From Glycocaulis albus (GTDB lineage: Bacteria > Pseudomonadota > Alphaproteobacteria > Caulobacterales > Maricaulaceae), in the NCBI RefSeq assembly GCF_014639075.1, contig NZ_BMFS01000008.1:1-64000 (forward strand): a DNA stretch of 64,000 bases, given 5' to 3'. The notes below the pieces were generated by a model. The model made no database searches. It was given only the letters and a program-made list of their open reading frames with translations, and had not been told where the DNA came from. Numbering within the stretch: position 1 is the first letter of the stretch; every line of letters begins with the position of its first letter. A program made the position numbers and the translations under genes. Below, piece by piece: positions 17,170-24,909 of the stretch.

Positions 17170-17184
17170 TTAAGGCTCTGTTAA
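17170..17184 (+). promoter_or_regulatory. CtrA box upstream of fliX
   Basis: TTAA-GGCTCTG-TTAA matches the full CtrA recognition sequence TTAA-N7-TTAA. A further TTAA at 17191 adds a third half-site. It is 51 bases upstream of the fliX ATG, consistent with CtrA control of this early flagellar regulator. Confidence 0.75.
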
Positions 17185-17234
17185 GCAAGCTTAAGCACTT
17201 TGCATTCCATCAACCTGTCGAAGAGGCACGACCG

Positions 17235-17657
17235 ATGAAGATCACCGGTCCTGGCGGCACCCAGAGCACCAGCGCTCCCAAACGTACCAGCCGCACCACC
17301 AGTGGCTCGGGCAGCTTTGCGCCCGCCTCACCGCCGTCTGCTCCGGCGTCGTCCAGCGTTGCCGGCGCAGGCCCGGTTGCATCGGTCGGCTCGGTCGAGG
17401 CGCTGCTGGCGCTGCAGGGTGATTATGACGAGGCAGGTGCCCGCCAGCGCGCTACGCAGCGCGCCTTTACCCTGCTTGATGTGCTCGACGATCTGAAGAT
17501 TGCGCTTCTGGAGGGCGGTGTTCCGCGCTCCAAGCTGGTCCGCCTCATGGACGTGCTGAAGGCCCGGCGCGAATCTGTATCGGACCCGCGTCTGGAAGCG
17601 ATGCTGGACGAAGTTGAGACGCGCGCGGCGGTCGAACTGGCCAAATATGACGCCTGA
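17235..17657 (+). CDS. fliX: Flagellar assembly regulator FliX
   Basis: 140 residues, the usual FliX length. It begins MKITGPGGTQSTSA, has a Ser/Ala/Pro-rich linker over about 15-55, then the conserved helical domain (VEALLALQGDYDEAGARQRATQRAFTLLDVLDDLKIALLEGG). In Caulobacter FliX links basal-body assembly to the activity of FlbD, the sigma-54 activator. It is transcribed divergently from flgI, the same layout as in Caulobacter. The intergenic region holds a CtrA box for fliX and a sigma-54 site for flgI. Confidence 0.93.
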   Translation: MKITGPGGTQSTSAPKRTSRTTSGSGSFAPASPPSAPASSSVAGAGPVASVGSVEALLALQGDYDEAGARQRATQRAFTLLDVLDDLKIALLEGGVPRSKLVRLMDVLKARRESVSDPRLEAMLDEVETRAAVELAKYDA

Positions 17658-17707
17658 ATGACGAAAGGGTATCTGTCTACCCCTTGAAAGTCTTGATCTA
17701 ATCGAAT

Positions 17708-17722
17708 TGGCATCAAACTTGC
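17708..17722 (+). promoter_or_regulatory. Sigma-54-like promoter upstream of dksA
   Basis: TGGCATCAAACTTGC has GG and GC 10 bases apart and the TTGC of the -12 element. It faces dksA, whose ATG is 94 bases downstream. No other gene fits in that interval. The match is as good as those at flgI and flgF, but no paired CGGCAAAA site is visible upstream. Confidence 0.5.
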
Positions 17723-17816
17723 GCCATAACGGTCATGCGTCGTTGACTTGATGAGTTGCGCCGATATTCTCCGCCGCGCTCATGGGCAGGGGCGTGAGCG
17801 TCATGGAGGCGGTCGT

Positions 17817-18248
17817 ATGAGCGCATTTGAATCCAAGATCGAGCTGCCTGAGGGGTATCGTCCCAGCGAGGACGAGGACTTTATGAATCCGCGGCAGAAA
17901 GAGTATTTCCGCCGCAAGCTGCTTGCCTGGAAAGACGAGATTCTGCGTGAGAGCAAGACCACGCTCTACGCCCTGCAGGAAGATATCGGCGCGCTGCCGG
18001 ATTTGGCTGACCGCGCTTCCACCGAAACGGATCGTTCCCTGGAGCTTCGCGCCCGCGACCGCCAGCGCAAGCTGATCTCCAAGATCGAGTCGGCGCTGCG
18101 CCGGATCGAGGAAGACACCTACGGCTATTGCGACGAGACAGGCGAGCCGATTTCGCTGGCCCGTCTTGATGCCCGGCCGGTGGCGACTCTCAGCCTCGAA
18201 GCCCAGGAGCGCCACGAGCGTTCCGAGCGCGTGCACCGCGACGACTGA
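17817..18248 (+). CDS. dksA: RNA polymerase-binding transcription factor DksA
   Basis: 143 residues from the ATG at 17817, which has a GGAGG site 8 bases upstream; the upstream in-frame ATG lacks one. DksA inserts its coiled coil into the RNA polymerase secondary channel and works with ppGpp. Coiled-coil and tip are visible (NPRQKEYFRRKLLAWKDEIL, LPDLADRASTETDRSLELR), as is the zinc-finger fold YGYCDETGEPISLARLDARP. Only one of the four zinc-binding cysteines is present, a known state in alphaproteobacterial DksA. A sigma-54-like site precedes it. Confidence 0.93.
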   Translation: MSAFESKIELPEGYRPSEDEDFMNPRQKEYFRRKLLAWKDEILRESKTTLYALQEDIGALPDLADRASTETDRSLELRARDRQRKLISKIESALRRIEEDTYGYCDETGEPISLARLDARPVATLSLEAQERHERSERVHRDD

Positions 18249-18251
18249 TTA

Positions 18252-18647
18252 TCAGGCGATGCCGCGCGCGAAGCGCTCCGCATCGTCCCAGTTGCCAAAC
18301 GCGCGTGCCTGAAAGCCCGCCTTGAACAGCATTTTCGTCATGTAGGCGGCGTGCATCATGTTGGATGGGCCGTAGACATAGCTCATGCGCACGTGCACCG
18401 GCATGTGGCGGGCGAAAACCTCTCCCACCTTCATGAATTCTTCCAGCTTGTGTTCCAGCTTGCACTGGCTGTAGTCGAGAATGATCGCGTCTCGCTCTTC
18501 GCGGACTACGCGCTCAGCCAGGCGCTCGGCGTTCGCAAGACTGTCCTTGACACGGTTGATGCCGATCAGCCGGGCGCAGAACACGTTTGCGCCTTCAAGC
18601 TCGAACTTCTCGACGATCAGATCAGGACTGTCAGGCGCTGCGGGCAT
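18252..18647 (-). CDS. STAS/SpoIIAA-like protein, paralogue 1
   Basis: 131 residues. Not a recognised named gene. The alternating beta-alpha pattern, with a central DAIILDYSQC strand, PVHVRMSYVYGPSNMMHAAYMTKML and a closing FGNWDDAERFAR, resembles SpoIIAA/STAS-like domains often seen in alphaproteobacterial proteins of unknown role. Its ATG overlaps the end of the upstream gene by 17 bases, and the two proteins align over most of their length. No signal peptide or membrane segment is present, so it is probably cytoplasmic. A role in signalling or regulation near the flagellar genes is only inference. Confidence 0.7.
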   Translation of the reverse strand: MPAAPDSPDLIVEKFELEGANVFCARLIGINRVKDSLANAERLAERVVREERDAIILDYSQCKLEHKLEEFMKVGEVFARHMPVHVRMSYVYGPSNMMHAAYMTKMLFKAGFQARAFGNWDDAERFARGIA

Positions 18648-19074
18648 GGATATTCAGGCCTTCGCGGCGGGCATCGGCGGCCAGCTGGGCCACGGCGATC
18701 TGTTGGCGTGCCCAAGCAATGGCCGGGCGGTGGGTCGCGAAGGGCTCGGTGATGATGCCCTTGCGTGTGAGAGTGCGCATCAGGGTCACGACGAAGCCTG
18801 CATGCTGCCGGGTGAGCACGTAGGCCACCGGGAAACCCGCTGGCAGGCGGCTGGCCACCCGGCCCGCGAGCGTGCCGATCTGAAAGGTGTCGTGTGTGTA
18901 GAGCATGCGCCGGTAATCGAAGATCACGGCGTTGATGCCGCCTTTTGCCACCCGGTCGAGCAACATGCCGCCGCGGTCCCGGCTGAGGTCAGGCCGGCTC
19001 ACGCCAAAGACGCGCACATACATCACGCCTTCGGGCTGCAGGATGCGTGTAATGTATGAGAAACGCCCGGTCAT
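18631..19074 (-). CDS. STAS/SpoIIAA-like protein, paralogue 2
   Basis: 147 residues. It matches the downstream neighbour position for position in outline: an N-terminal strand (GVMYVRVFGVSR), a central NAVIFDYRRM strand in place of DAIILDYSQC, a PVAYVLTRQHAGFVVTLMRTL segment, and a final FATHRPAIAWARQ helix. Overall identity looks low. The 17-base overlap with the next gene suggests coupled translation, perhaps of two subunits. The pair sits between dksA and flgH inside the flagellar region. No catalytic motif is visible. Confidence 0.7.
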   Translation of the reverse strand: MTGRFSYITRILQPEGVMYVRVFGVSRPDLSRDRGGMLLDRVAKGGINAVIFDYRRMLYTHDTFQIGTLAGRVASRLPAGFPVAYVLTRQHAGFVVTLMRTLTRKGIITEPFATHRPAIAWARQQIAVAQLAADARREGLNIHARSA

Positions 19075-19148
19075 TCAGCCCCCTTCGAGCTCGCGCCCGG
19101 ACGTTATCCTAGGGGCTGAATGATGAGCAAAGCGTTAGCGCGTGACCT

Positions 19149-19961
19149 TTAGAACGGCCACAAAAGGTTGTAGATTTCCTGGCCGACCGGCGGGCGCTGC
19201 ATTTCGGAAATGTGGCCGCGGCCACCATAGGAAATGCGGGCTTCGGCAATCTTCGTGTGGTCGATCGTGTTGTCCGAGGCAATGTCCTGCGGGCGCACTA
19301 TGCCGGAGATGAGAAGTTCGCGCACCTCGTTGTTGATGCGCACTTCCTGGCGGCCGTGCACGATCATGTTCCCGTTCCACAGCACGTCCACCACGATGGC
19401 CGCGGCGGTCAGGCGGATGGTCTCGGAACGATTGACCGAGCCATTGCCGCGCGTGGAGCTGTTGGACCCCATGTTCACAAGGTTTTCCGGGTCAACGGCA
19501 TCATTGAAGAAATTGCCGAGTGCTGCCTCGCCGCCGAAGAAATTGGGTATGCCGGTGCTTTCGGATGTCACACGGGAGCGGTTGGTCTGGTTATTCACCT
19601 GGGCACGGTCGGCGATATTGATGTTGACGGTGAGAATGTCACCGACGCGCGCCGCGCGCGGATCACCAAAAAAGGTGGATGAATTGGACCGCCAGAGCGA
19701 GTTCAGATTGCCGGAGTCGTTCTGACGCGCGGCGATTGCCGCCTGCAGGGCCTCCATCTGGCGCTCGCCGGACGCGCCGTATTGTTCGGTAATGCCGACA
19801 CCGCGTATCGCAGCGTCTGCAGAGATCGGCGACAGGGGCGGCGGCTGGCCGATATAGCTGGCGCGGTCACGTACCGCGCACGCGCTCATCGCCGTCAGGG
19901 CCAGCGCACAGACGCCAAGGCGGGCAAGGCGTGTCAGGTGTGAATGAGGCATGGTCGTCAT
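19149..19961 (-). CDS. flgH: Flagellar L-ring lipoprotein FlgH
   Basis: 270 residues with a lipoprotein signal ending AMSAC (C28). The conserved FlgH features are LWRSNSSTFFGDPRAARVGDILTVNI, NRSETIRLTAAAIVVDVLWNGNM and the C-terminal GRGHISEMQRPPVGQEI. FlgH forms the outer-membrane L-ring. It is the last gene of the leftward flgF-flgG-flgA-flgH group, 23 bases after flgA. A second in-frame ATG three codons in is equally usable as a start. Confidence 0.96.
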   Translation of the reverse strand: MTTMPHSHLTRLARLGVCALALTAMSACAVRDRASYIGQPPPLSPISADAAIRGVGITEQYGASGERQMEALQAAIAARQNDSGNLNSLWRSNSSTFFGDPRAARVGDILTVNINIADRAQVNNQTNRSRVTSESTGIPNFFGGEAALGNFFNDAVDPENLVNMGSNSSTRGNGSVNRSETIRLTAAAIVVDVLWNGNMIVHGRQEVRINNEVRELLISGIVRPQDIASDNTIDHTKIAEARISYGGRGHISEMQRPPVGQEIYNLLWPF

Positions 19962-19984
19962 CTCCTGGCGGTTAGAAGATACGG

Positions 19985-20923
19985 CTAAAAGATATTGCTG
20001 GTGGCGCCGGTTACGCGTGCGCGGCCCGGTCCCTCGACCACACCTTCGACGGTGCGGTTCGATTGCAGGTTTACAAAGCGGGTGGTCTGACCCAGCGCGG
20101 CGTTCTCAAGGGCACGGGCGCGGGCGGTGAGTGTCAGCGGGCCGGACTGGAAGACCAGCGCTACCGTTTCGCCGCGGGTTATCGCGGCCGGCTCACGCAG
20201 ATCGTAGCCGCGAAGCGCCTCGCCTGAACGCAGGGAACGGCGGGCTTCCTGACCGATAAGCGCTGTCTCGCTGGTGATGGCATCGGCCCGGATGCGGTCG
20301 GCGCGCATGCGGACCCATTCGATATCGCCAGCTTCGATGATCTCGCCGCGCGCCATCGGACGGGCAAGGACCGGGACGTCCAGCACGGGGTCGGCGCGTC
20401 CGGTGACGGTTACAGCATCACCGCCGTCATGGGTACGGATATCAGCGCGGAACGGGCCGGTGCGGCCATCCAGCTCCAGACGGACGATTTCCGGCGAGCC
20501 GGATGCGTCGACCGGCGCGTGGATGGACAGCAGGCGGTTGGAGAGCGTGACCTCATGACTGCGCCCGGTTTCCCGGTACATGTGCGCGGCAATCATGTCG
20601 GCGATCTCGCCGGCTGACAGGCTTTGCGAGGCGCGTTCAACCGCCACGCGTTCAATGCCGGTCGCGTTCGCCCATTCCAGCCCGTTCCGGCTGGCCTGAC
20701 GGCTGACCCAGGCCGGGTCCAGAAAGGTGCGCGAGCCCGGCTGCGGCGCGCGTGCGAGAGTCACGCTCGCGGCTTCGCCTTCCACGCCGTCGAAGAGATC
20801 GCCCAGCGTGACGGTGGCGCCCTCGACCACGACGTGCTCGCGCAGGAACACGCTCTGCTGGGCCGAGGCAAAGGCCGTACCGGCAAGGGCGAGGAGGGTG
20901 GCAGTGGCGATAACGCGCAGCAT
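19985..20923 (-). CDS. flgA: Flagellar P-ring assembly chaperone FlgA
   Basis: 312 residues, longer than enterobacterial FlgA and similar to the alphaproteobacterial form. A Sec signal (MLRVIATATLLALAGTAFASA) is followed by an N-terminal extension. The SAF-type domain (VPVLARPMARGEIIEAGDIEWVRMRADRI) and the C-terminal domain (GETVALVFQSGPLTLTARARAL) follow. FlgA is the periplasmic chaperone for FlgI assembly. It lies between flgG and flgH with gaps of 14 and 23 bases. Confidence 0.92.
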   Translation of the reverse strand: MLRVIATATLLALAGTAFASAQQSVFLREHVVVEGATVTLGDLFDGVEGEAASVTLARAPQPGSRTFLDPAWVSRQASRNGLEWANATGIERVAVERASQSLSAGEIADMIAAHMYRETGRSHEVTLSNRLLSIHAPVDASGSPEIVRLELDGRTGPFRADIRTHDGGDAVTVTGRADPVLDVPVLARPMARGEIIEAGDIEWVRMRADRIRADAITSETALIGQEARRSLRSGEALRGYDLREPAAITRGETVALVFQSGPLTLTARARALENAALGQTTRFVNLQSNRTVEGVVEGPGRARVTGATSNIF

Positions 20924-20937
20924 GTTGAAGACCCCTA

Positions 20938-21723
20938 TCAGCGCAGATTGGCAGAAGCGGCGAGCATTTCGTCGGCGGCGCTGATGACGCGGGCATTCAT
21001 CTCGTAGGCCCGCTGGGCACGGATCAGCGCCGTGATCTCGGTGACCGCATCGACATTGGAGGTTTCCACGAAACCCTGGCGGATAATGCCAAAGCCCGGC
21101 TGGCCGGGTACGCCGACATTGGCCGCTCCGGAGGCTGCCGTTTCGAGGTAGAGATTGTCGCCTGCCGCCTCGAGGCCAGCCTCGTTGGCGAAGGTGATGA
21201 GTTCCAGCTGGCCGAGAATTTGTGCTTCTGCATCACCATCAAGCTGGACCTGCACCTGGCCCTGCTGGTTCACCTCAACCCGGCGGGCCTCTTCAGGGAT
21301 CGCAATGCCGGGCATGACCAGATAGCCGTCAGAGGTGACCAGCTGACCTTCGGGGCTGCGCGAGAAACTGCCGGCGCGGGTGTAGGCCTCGCCGCCATTG
21401 GGCAGTTCGATGCGGAAATAGCCGCGCCCCGAGATCGCCAGATCCAGCTCGTTGCCGGTCTGGGAAAGGCTTCCCTGATCGCCAATGCGGTAAACCGAGC
21501 CAGCCTGGACCCCGAGACCGATCTGCAGACCGGTGGGCACGATCGTGCCGGCGTCGGAGCTGGCTGCGCCGACCTGGCCCAGATTCTGGTAGAGCAGGTC
21601 CTGAAACTCCGCGCGCTGACGCTTGAACGCGGTCGTGTTCATGTTGGCGAGGTTGTGGGCGATTACCTCGACATTGAGCTGCTGGGCTTCCATTCCGGTG
21701 GCGGCGGTAGACAGTGCGCGCAT
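20938..21723 (-). CDS. flgG: Flagellar distal rod protein FlgG
   Basis: 261 residues, the standard length. The N-terminal rod/hook motif is MRALSTAATGMEAQQLNVEVIAHNLANMNTTAFKRQRAEF. The central FlgG signature GQGSLSQTGNELDLAISGRGYF is in the near form GDQGSLSQTGNELDLAI, and the C-terminal helix is FVETSNVDAVTEITALIRAQRAYE. It polymerises into the distal rod. The gene sits 25 bases after flgF in the leftward operon. Confidence 0.97.
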   Translation of the reverse strand: MRALSTAATGMEAQQLNVEVIAHNLANMNTTAFKRQRAEFQDLLYQNLGQVGAASSDAGTIVPTGLQIGLGVQAGSVYRIGDQGSLSQTGNELDLAISGRGYFRIELPNGGEAYTRAGSFSRSPEGQLVTSDGYLVMPGIAIPEEARRVEVNQQGQVQVQLDGDAEAQILGQLELITFANEAGLEAAGDNLYLETAASGAANVGVPGQPGFGIIRQGFVETSNVDAVTEITALIRAQRAYEMNARVISAADEMLAASANLR

Positions 21724-21748
21724 CGAACAGGTTCCTTACTGGTTGTTT

Positions 21749-22486
21749 CTAGCCGGGCCGGCCAAGACGCTCGATAGCCTTGCGGCTGAGCTCGTCGGCC
21801 TGCTGGAGCATGCGGGTAACGGAGGCATAGGCGCGCGACACTTCCATCATCGAGGTGATCTCCATGATGGGGCGCACGTTGGAGCTTTCGACGAAGCCCT
21901 GGCGGATGACAGGTTCGAGGACGAGTTCACGCTCTGCATCGTCAGGGGCGGTGTAGAGATTGTCGCCGATCTTGGAGAGCACGCCCTGATCCTCGAAGCG
22001 GGTGACGGCTATACGCCCCGCGGCAAGGCCGTTCTGGCTGACCTCGCCATTGGCAAGGATGATGACAGGTCCTGCATCGGGGTCGATCGTGATCGGCGCG
22101 CCGTCTTCACCCAGAACAGGGGCGCCATTGGCCGTGACAAGCGTGCCGGCGGCATCCATGGCGAAGCGGCCGTCGCGCGTGAAGCGCTCGCCCTGCGGGG
22201 TATCGATCGTGAAGAAGCCCTCGCCGGTAATGGCAACATCCAGCGGCCGGCCGGTCTGCTCGAGCGAGCCTTGGGAGAAATCGCGGCCCATGCCCCATTC
22301 GGCAACATAGTTCAGCCGGGCAGGGCCGTCTTCCGCCCGGGCGCGGGTGTAGGGGTTTGCCTCCACGAGGAGCTGTTCGGCCTTGAAGCCGGCCGTGGAG
22401 ACGTTCGCGATATTGTTGGCAGTGATGTCCATGGCCCGGCGCAGCGTCTGCTGCTGGCTCAGACCTATCATCATCATGTTGTCCAT
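21749..22486 (-). CDS. flgF: Flagellar proximal rod protein FlgF
   Basis: 245 residues from the ATG at 22486, which has a GAGGAGGG ribosome site. An in-frame ATG at 22576 is rejected because it would overlap the sigma-54 promoter at 22561-22575 and add thirty unconserved residues. The protein opens MDNMMMIGLSQQQTLRRAMD, with ITANNIANVSTAGFKAEQL, and ends in the rod-type C-terminal helix (ESSNVRPIMEITSMMEVSRAY). It is first in flgF-flgG-flgA-flgH. Confidence 0.95.
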   Translation of the reverse strand: MDNMMMIGLSQQQTLRRAMDITANNIANVSTAGFKAEQLLVEANPYTRARAEDGPARLNYVAEWGMGRDFSQGSLEQTGRPLDVAITGEGFFTIDTPQGERFTRDGRFAMDAAGTLVTANGAPVLGEDGAPITIDPDAGPVIILANGEVSQNGLAAGRIAVTRFEDQGVLSKIGDNLYTAPDDAERELVLEPVIRQGFVESSNVRPIMEITSMMEVSRAYASVTRMLQQADELSRKAIERLGRPG

Positions 22487-22560
22487 CGCGCCCTCCTCGC
22501 CCTTTCTGGCCGTGTGTGGCGTGCGGCCGGACTTTTGCCAGCCACGCAGGCACAGCCATC

Positions 22561-22575
22561 GCAAAGGGCGTGCCA
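22561..22575 (-). promoter_or_regulatory. Sigma-54 promoter for the flgFGAH operon
   Basis: On the minus strand TGGCACGCCCTTTGC is an essentially consensus -24/-12 element (TGGCACG-N4-TTGC, 10 bases between GG and GC). Transcription should start about 60 bases before the flgF ATG. A palindrome GCCTGCCG-GCC-CGGCAGGC at 22628-22646 lies upstream and might be an activator site. Confidence 0.85.
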
Positions 22576-22578
22576 TGG

Positions 22579-22592
22579 TTAATGTCTATTAA
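22579..22592 (+). promoter_or_regulatory. CtrA-like TTAA-N6-TTAA site before fliL
   Basis: TTAA-TGTCTA-TTAA has a 6-base spacer rather than the canonical 7. A TTAACC half-site lies further down at 22701-22706. The region is the only intergenic space ahead of fliL and is shared with the divergent flgF promoter. The assignment is tentative. Confidence 0.35.
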
Positions 22593-22762
22593 TTACAATA
22601 TGTTGGCGTTTTCGCTCGCCGCTTGCGGCCTGCCGGCCCGGCAGGCAATGCAGCTTGATGCGGAAAAAACTGCCTATCGGGAGACTTTCCCAACGGATCG
22701 TTAACCGGGACGCCCCCTAATCCTTGCTGAAGCATGAATCAGTACGATCTGGCGGGATCATC

Positions 22763-23311
22763 ATGGCCGAAGAGAACGACGAAAACGAAGACGGCGCCGA
22801 AGGCGAAAATGCCGAAGGCGAAGGCAAGTCCAAGCCTGATATCAAGAAGCTGGCGCTGTTCATCGGCCTGCCGGCTGTCATCCTCATTCTCGCGCTCGTC
22901 GCAGGCGGGCTGTTCCTGTTTGGCGGTGGCGGTGAGGACGAGGCAGCTATAGCCGAAGCGGAGGCGGCCGAGCAGGCGCTGGCCGAGGCCGGGCCGGAGA
23001 TCCACAGCTTCGAGATTGAAGAGCCGCTGGTGGTGCAGATTTCGGGGTCAGGCAGTGTGCGCCCCATCCTGACGCTGAAGGTGAGCTTCGAGTTCAGTGA
23101 CCCGGCCGTTGAGCCCGCCCTGCAGGCCGGAATGCAGCGCATTCTGGACCAGTATCAGGGCTTCTTGCGCGAGCTGACCCCTGACGATCTGGCCGGGTCT
23201 GCCGGGCAGCACCGCTTGAGGCTGGAACTGCTGCGCCGGACCAATCTGGCGATTGCGCCAGCCCAGGTGGACCGCGTGCTGCTCACAGAAATCCTGATAA
23301 GCCAGTCGTGA
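22763..23311 (+). CDS. fliL: Flagellar basal body-associated protein FliL
   Basis: 182 residues from the ATG at 22763, which removes thirteen unlikely residues from a longer frame. The acidic N-terminal tail (ENDENEDGAEGENAEGEG) is cytoplasmic. One membrane helix lies near residues 28-54 (LALFIGLPAVILILALVAGG), and the periplasmic FliL domain follows (PILTLKVSFEFSD, LRLELLRRTNLAIAPAQVDRVLLTEILI). FliL surrounds the stator and supports torque. It is first in fliL-fliM-DUF6468-motE-TPR, 40 bases before fliM. Confidence 0.93.
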   Translation: MAEENDENEDGAEGENAEGEGKSKPDIKKLALFIGLPAVILILALVAGGLFLFGGGGEDEAAIAEAEAAEQALAEAGPEIHSFEIEEPLVVQISGSGSVRPILTLKVSFEFSDPAVEPALQAGMQRILDQYQGFLRELTPDDLAGSAGQHRLRLELLRRTNLAIAPAQVDRVLLTEILISQS

Positions 23312-23351
23312 TGACGGCGCTTTCGACCCGAGATGAAGACCGGATTGCCCC

Positions 23352-24500
23352 ATGAGTGATGTAGATCAGGAAGCTCTTGCCGCCGAATGGGAAGCGGCCG
23401 CCAGCGCCGACCAGCCGGACTTTGATGCGGCCGGCTCTGACGCGCTTGCGTCCGAATGGGAGGCGATGGTTGGCGCCGATGGGGAGACCTTCCTGCCCCA
23501 GCAGGGCGCGCAAGGCCCGGAGCGTATCCTCAACCAGGACGAGATCGACAGCCTTCTGGGCTTTTCCGTCTCCGACGAGGACGGTGCCGAGCGTTCCGGT
23601 ATCCGCGCGATCATCAATTCCGCGCTGGTCTCCTATGAGCGCCTGCCCATGCTTGAGATCGTCTTTGACCGCCTGGTGCGGCTGATGACGACCTCCTTGC
23701 GCAATTTCACCTCCGACAACGTGGAGGTCAGCCTCGACAATATTTCCTCCATCCGGTTTGGCGACTATCTGAACTCCATCCCGCTGCCTGCCATCCTGTC
23801 GGTGTTCCGCGCGCAGCAGCTGGACAATTACGGCCTGCTGACGGTTGATTCCAACCTCATCTACTCGGTGGTGGACGTGCTGCTGGGCGGGCGGCGCGGC
23901 ACCAGCGCCATGCGTATTGAAGGCCGGCCCTACACCACGATCGAGCGTACGCTGGTCCAGCGCATGATCGAAGTGGTGCTGGCCGATGCCAAGCAGGCCT
24001 TTGCGCCGCTGACGGAAGTGGACTTCACCCTCGACCGGGTGGAGACCAATCCGCGCTTTGCCGCCATCGCCCGGCCTGCCAATGCGGCGATCCTTGTCAA
24101 GCTGCGCATTGATATGGAGGACCGGGGAGGGCGAATCGAGCTTCTTCTGCCCTATGCGACGCTTGAGCCCATCCGCAAAATGCTTCTCCAGCAGTTCATG
24201 GGAGAGAAATTCGGGCGGGACAATATCTGGGAAAGCCACCTCGCCACCGAGCTGTGGTCCACGCAGATGGAGGTTCATGCCGTTGTTGACGAGTTGCAGC
24301 GGCCACTGGGCGAGATCATGAGGCTGAAAGTTGGTGACACGATCATGCTGGATGCCGGACCGGACAGCCCGGTGGAGCTGCGTTGCGGCACCATTCCTCT
24401 GACGCGCGGACGGATGGGCCGACTGAACCATAATGTCGCTGTCCGGCTGGACGCTCCGCTAACCCCCGCCGCACGGCGCACCCTGACGAGGTTCTCATGA
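23352..24500 (+). CDS. fliM: Flagellar motor switch protein FliM
   Basis: 382 residues. The CheY-P-binding/EIDALL-type motif LNQDEIDSLLGF is at 60-71 instead of at the extreme N-terminus. It is preceded by an extension with two copies of an ALA(A/S)EWEA motif (residues 9-15 and 31-38). The FliM core (IINSALVSYERLPMLEIVFDRLVRL, FGDYLNSIPLPAILSVF) and the C-terminal SpoA domain (LKVGDTIMLDAGPDSPVELRCG) complete it. It forms the C-ring with FliG and FliN. Its stop overlaps the next gene's ATG. Confidence 0.97.
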   Translation: MSDVDQEALAAEWEAAASADQPDFDAAGSDALASEWEAMVGADGETFLPQQGAQGPERILNQDEIDSLLGFSVSDEDGAERSGIRAIINSALVSYERLPMLEIVFDRLVRLMTTSLRNFTSDNVEVSLDNISSIRFGDYLNSIPLPAILSVFRAQQLDNYGLLTVDSNLIYSVVDVLLGGRRGTSAMRIEGRPYTTIERTLVQRMIEVVLADAKQAFAPLTEVDFTLDRVETNPRFAAIARPANAAILVKLRIDMEDRGGRIELLLPYATLEPIRKMLLQQFMGEKFGRDNIWESHLATELWSTQMEVHAVVDELQRPLGEIMRLKVGDTIMLDAGPDSPVELRCGTIPLTRGRMGRLNHNVAVRLDAPLTPAARRTLTRFS

Positions 24501-24895
24501 GCATGGCGGCCTTTCTGTTTGAAGCCCTGATCGGGGTTCTTCTTGTGGGCGCTGCCATCATGTGCTGGCGCGTGGACCGGCGCCTGAAGGCCCTGCGCGA
24601 CGGGCAGGACGGGCTGAAGGAGACAGTGGCCGCGCTCAACGACGCCGTTGACCGGGCACGCGCGGGCCTGGCTTCGCTCGACCGCGCGTCGAAGGAAACC
24701 GGAGAGGCTCTTGACCAGCGCACACGCGAAGCGCGGGCTCTCGCAGATGAGCTACGCCTTCTGACCAGTGCTGGCGAGACGCGTCTTGAGCGGTTCGAGC
24801 GCGCCCGCCGCCCGCAACCGGCCAGCGAGCTGCCCCGTGAACGTGAAGGCATGCATAGCCCGCGTGAGCGCGAGCATCTCAAGACGTTGCGCTAG
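24497..24895 (+). CDS. DUF6468 family protein downstream of fliM
   Basis: 132 residues with one N-terminal membrane helix (about residues 3-22, AAFLFEALIGVLLVGAAIMCW) and a charged coiled-coil region (ALRDGQDGLKETVAALNDAVDRARAGL). The Arg-rich tail may be disordered. A protein of this kind follows fliM in many Alphaproteobacteria and is catalogued as DUF6468; its function is not known to me. It overlaps the fliM stop by 4 bases and lies 14 bases before motE, so it belongs to the same transcript. Confidence 0.75.
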   Translation: MSMAAFLFEALIGVLLVGAAIMCWRVDRRLKALRDGQDGLKETVAALNDAVDRARAGLASLDRASKETGEALDQRTREARALADELRLLTSAGETRLERFERARRPQPASELPREREGMHSPREREHLKTLR

Positions 24896-24909
24896 GAGAG
24901 GATTGTCCC

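Noticed and set aside
22628-22646. GC-rich palindrome considered as a terminator
   Set aside because: No T-run follows, and it lies in a promoter region between divergent genes.
23283-24431. 382-residue minus-strand frame opposite fliM
   Set aside because: It is the shadow of FliM, which is recognised over its full length.
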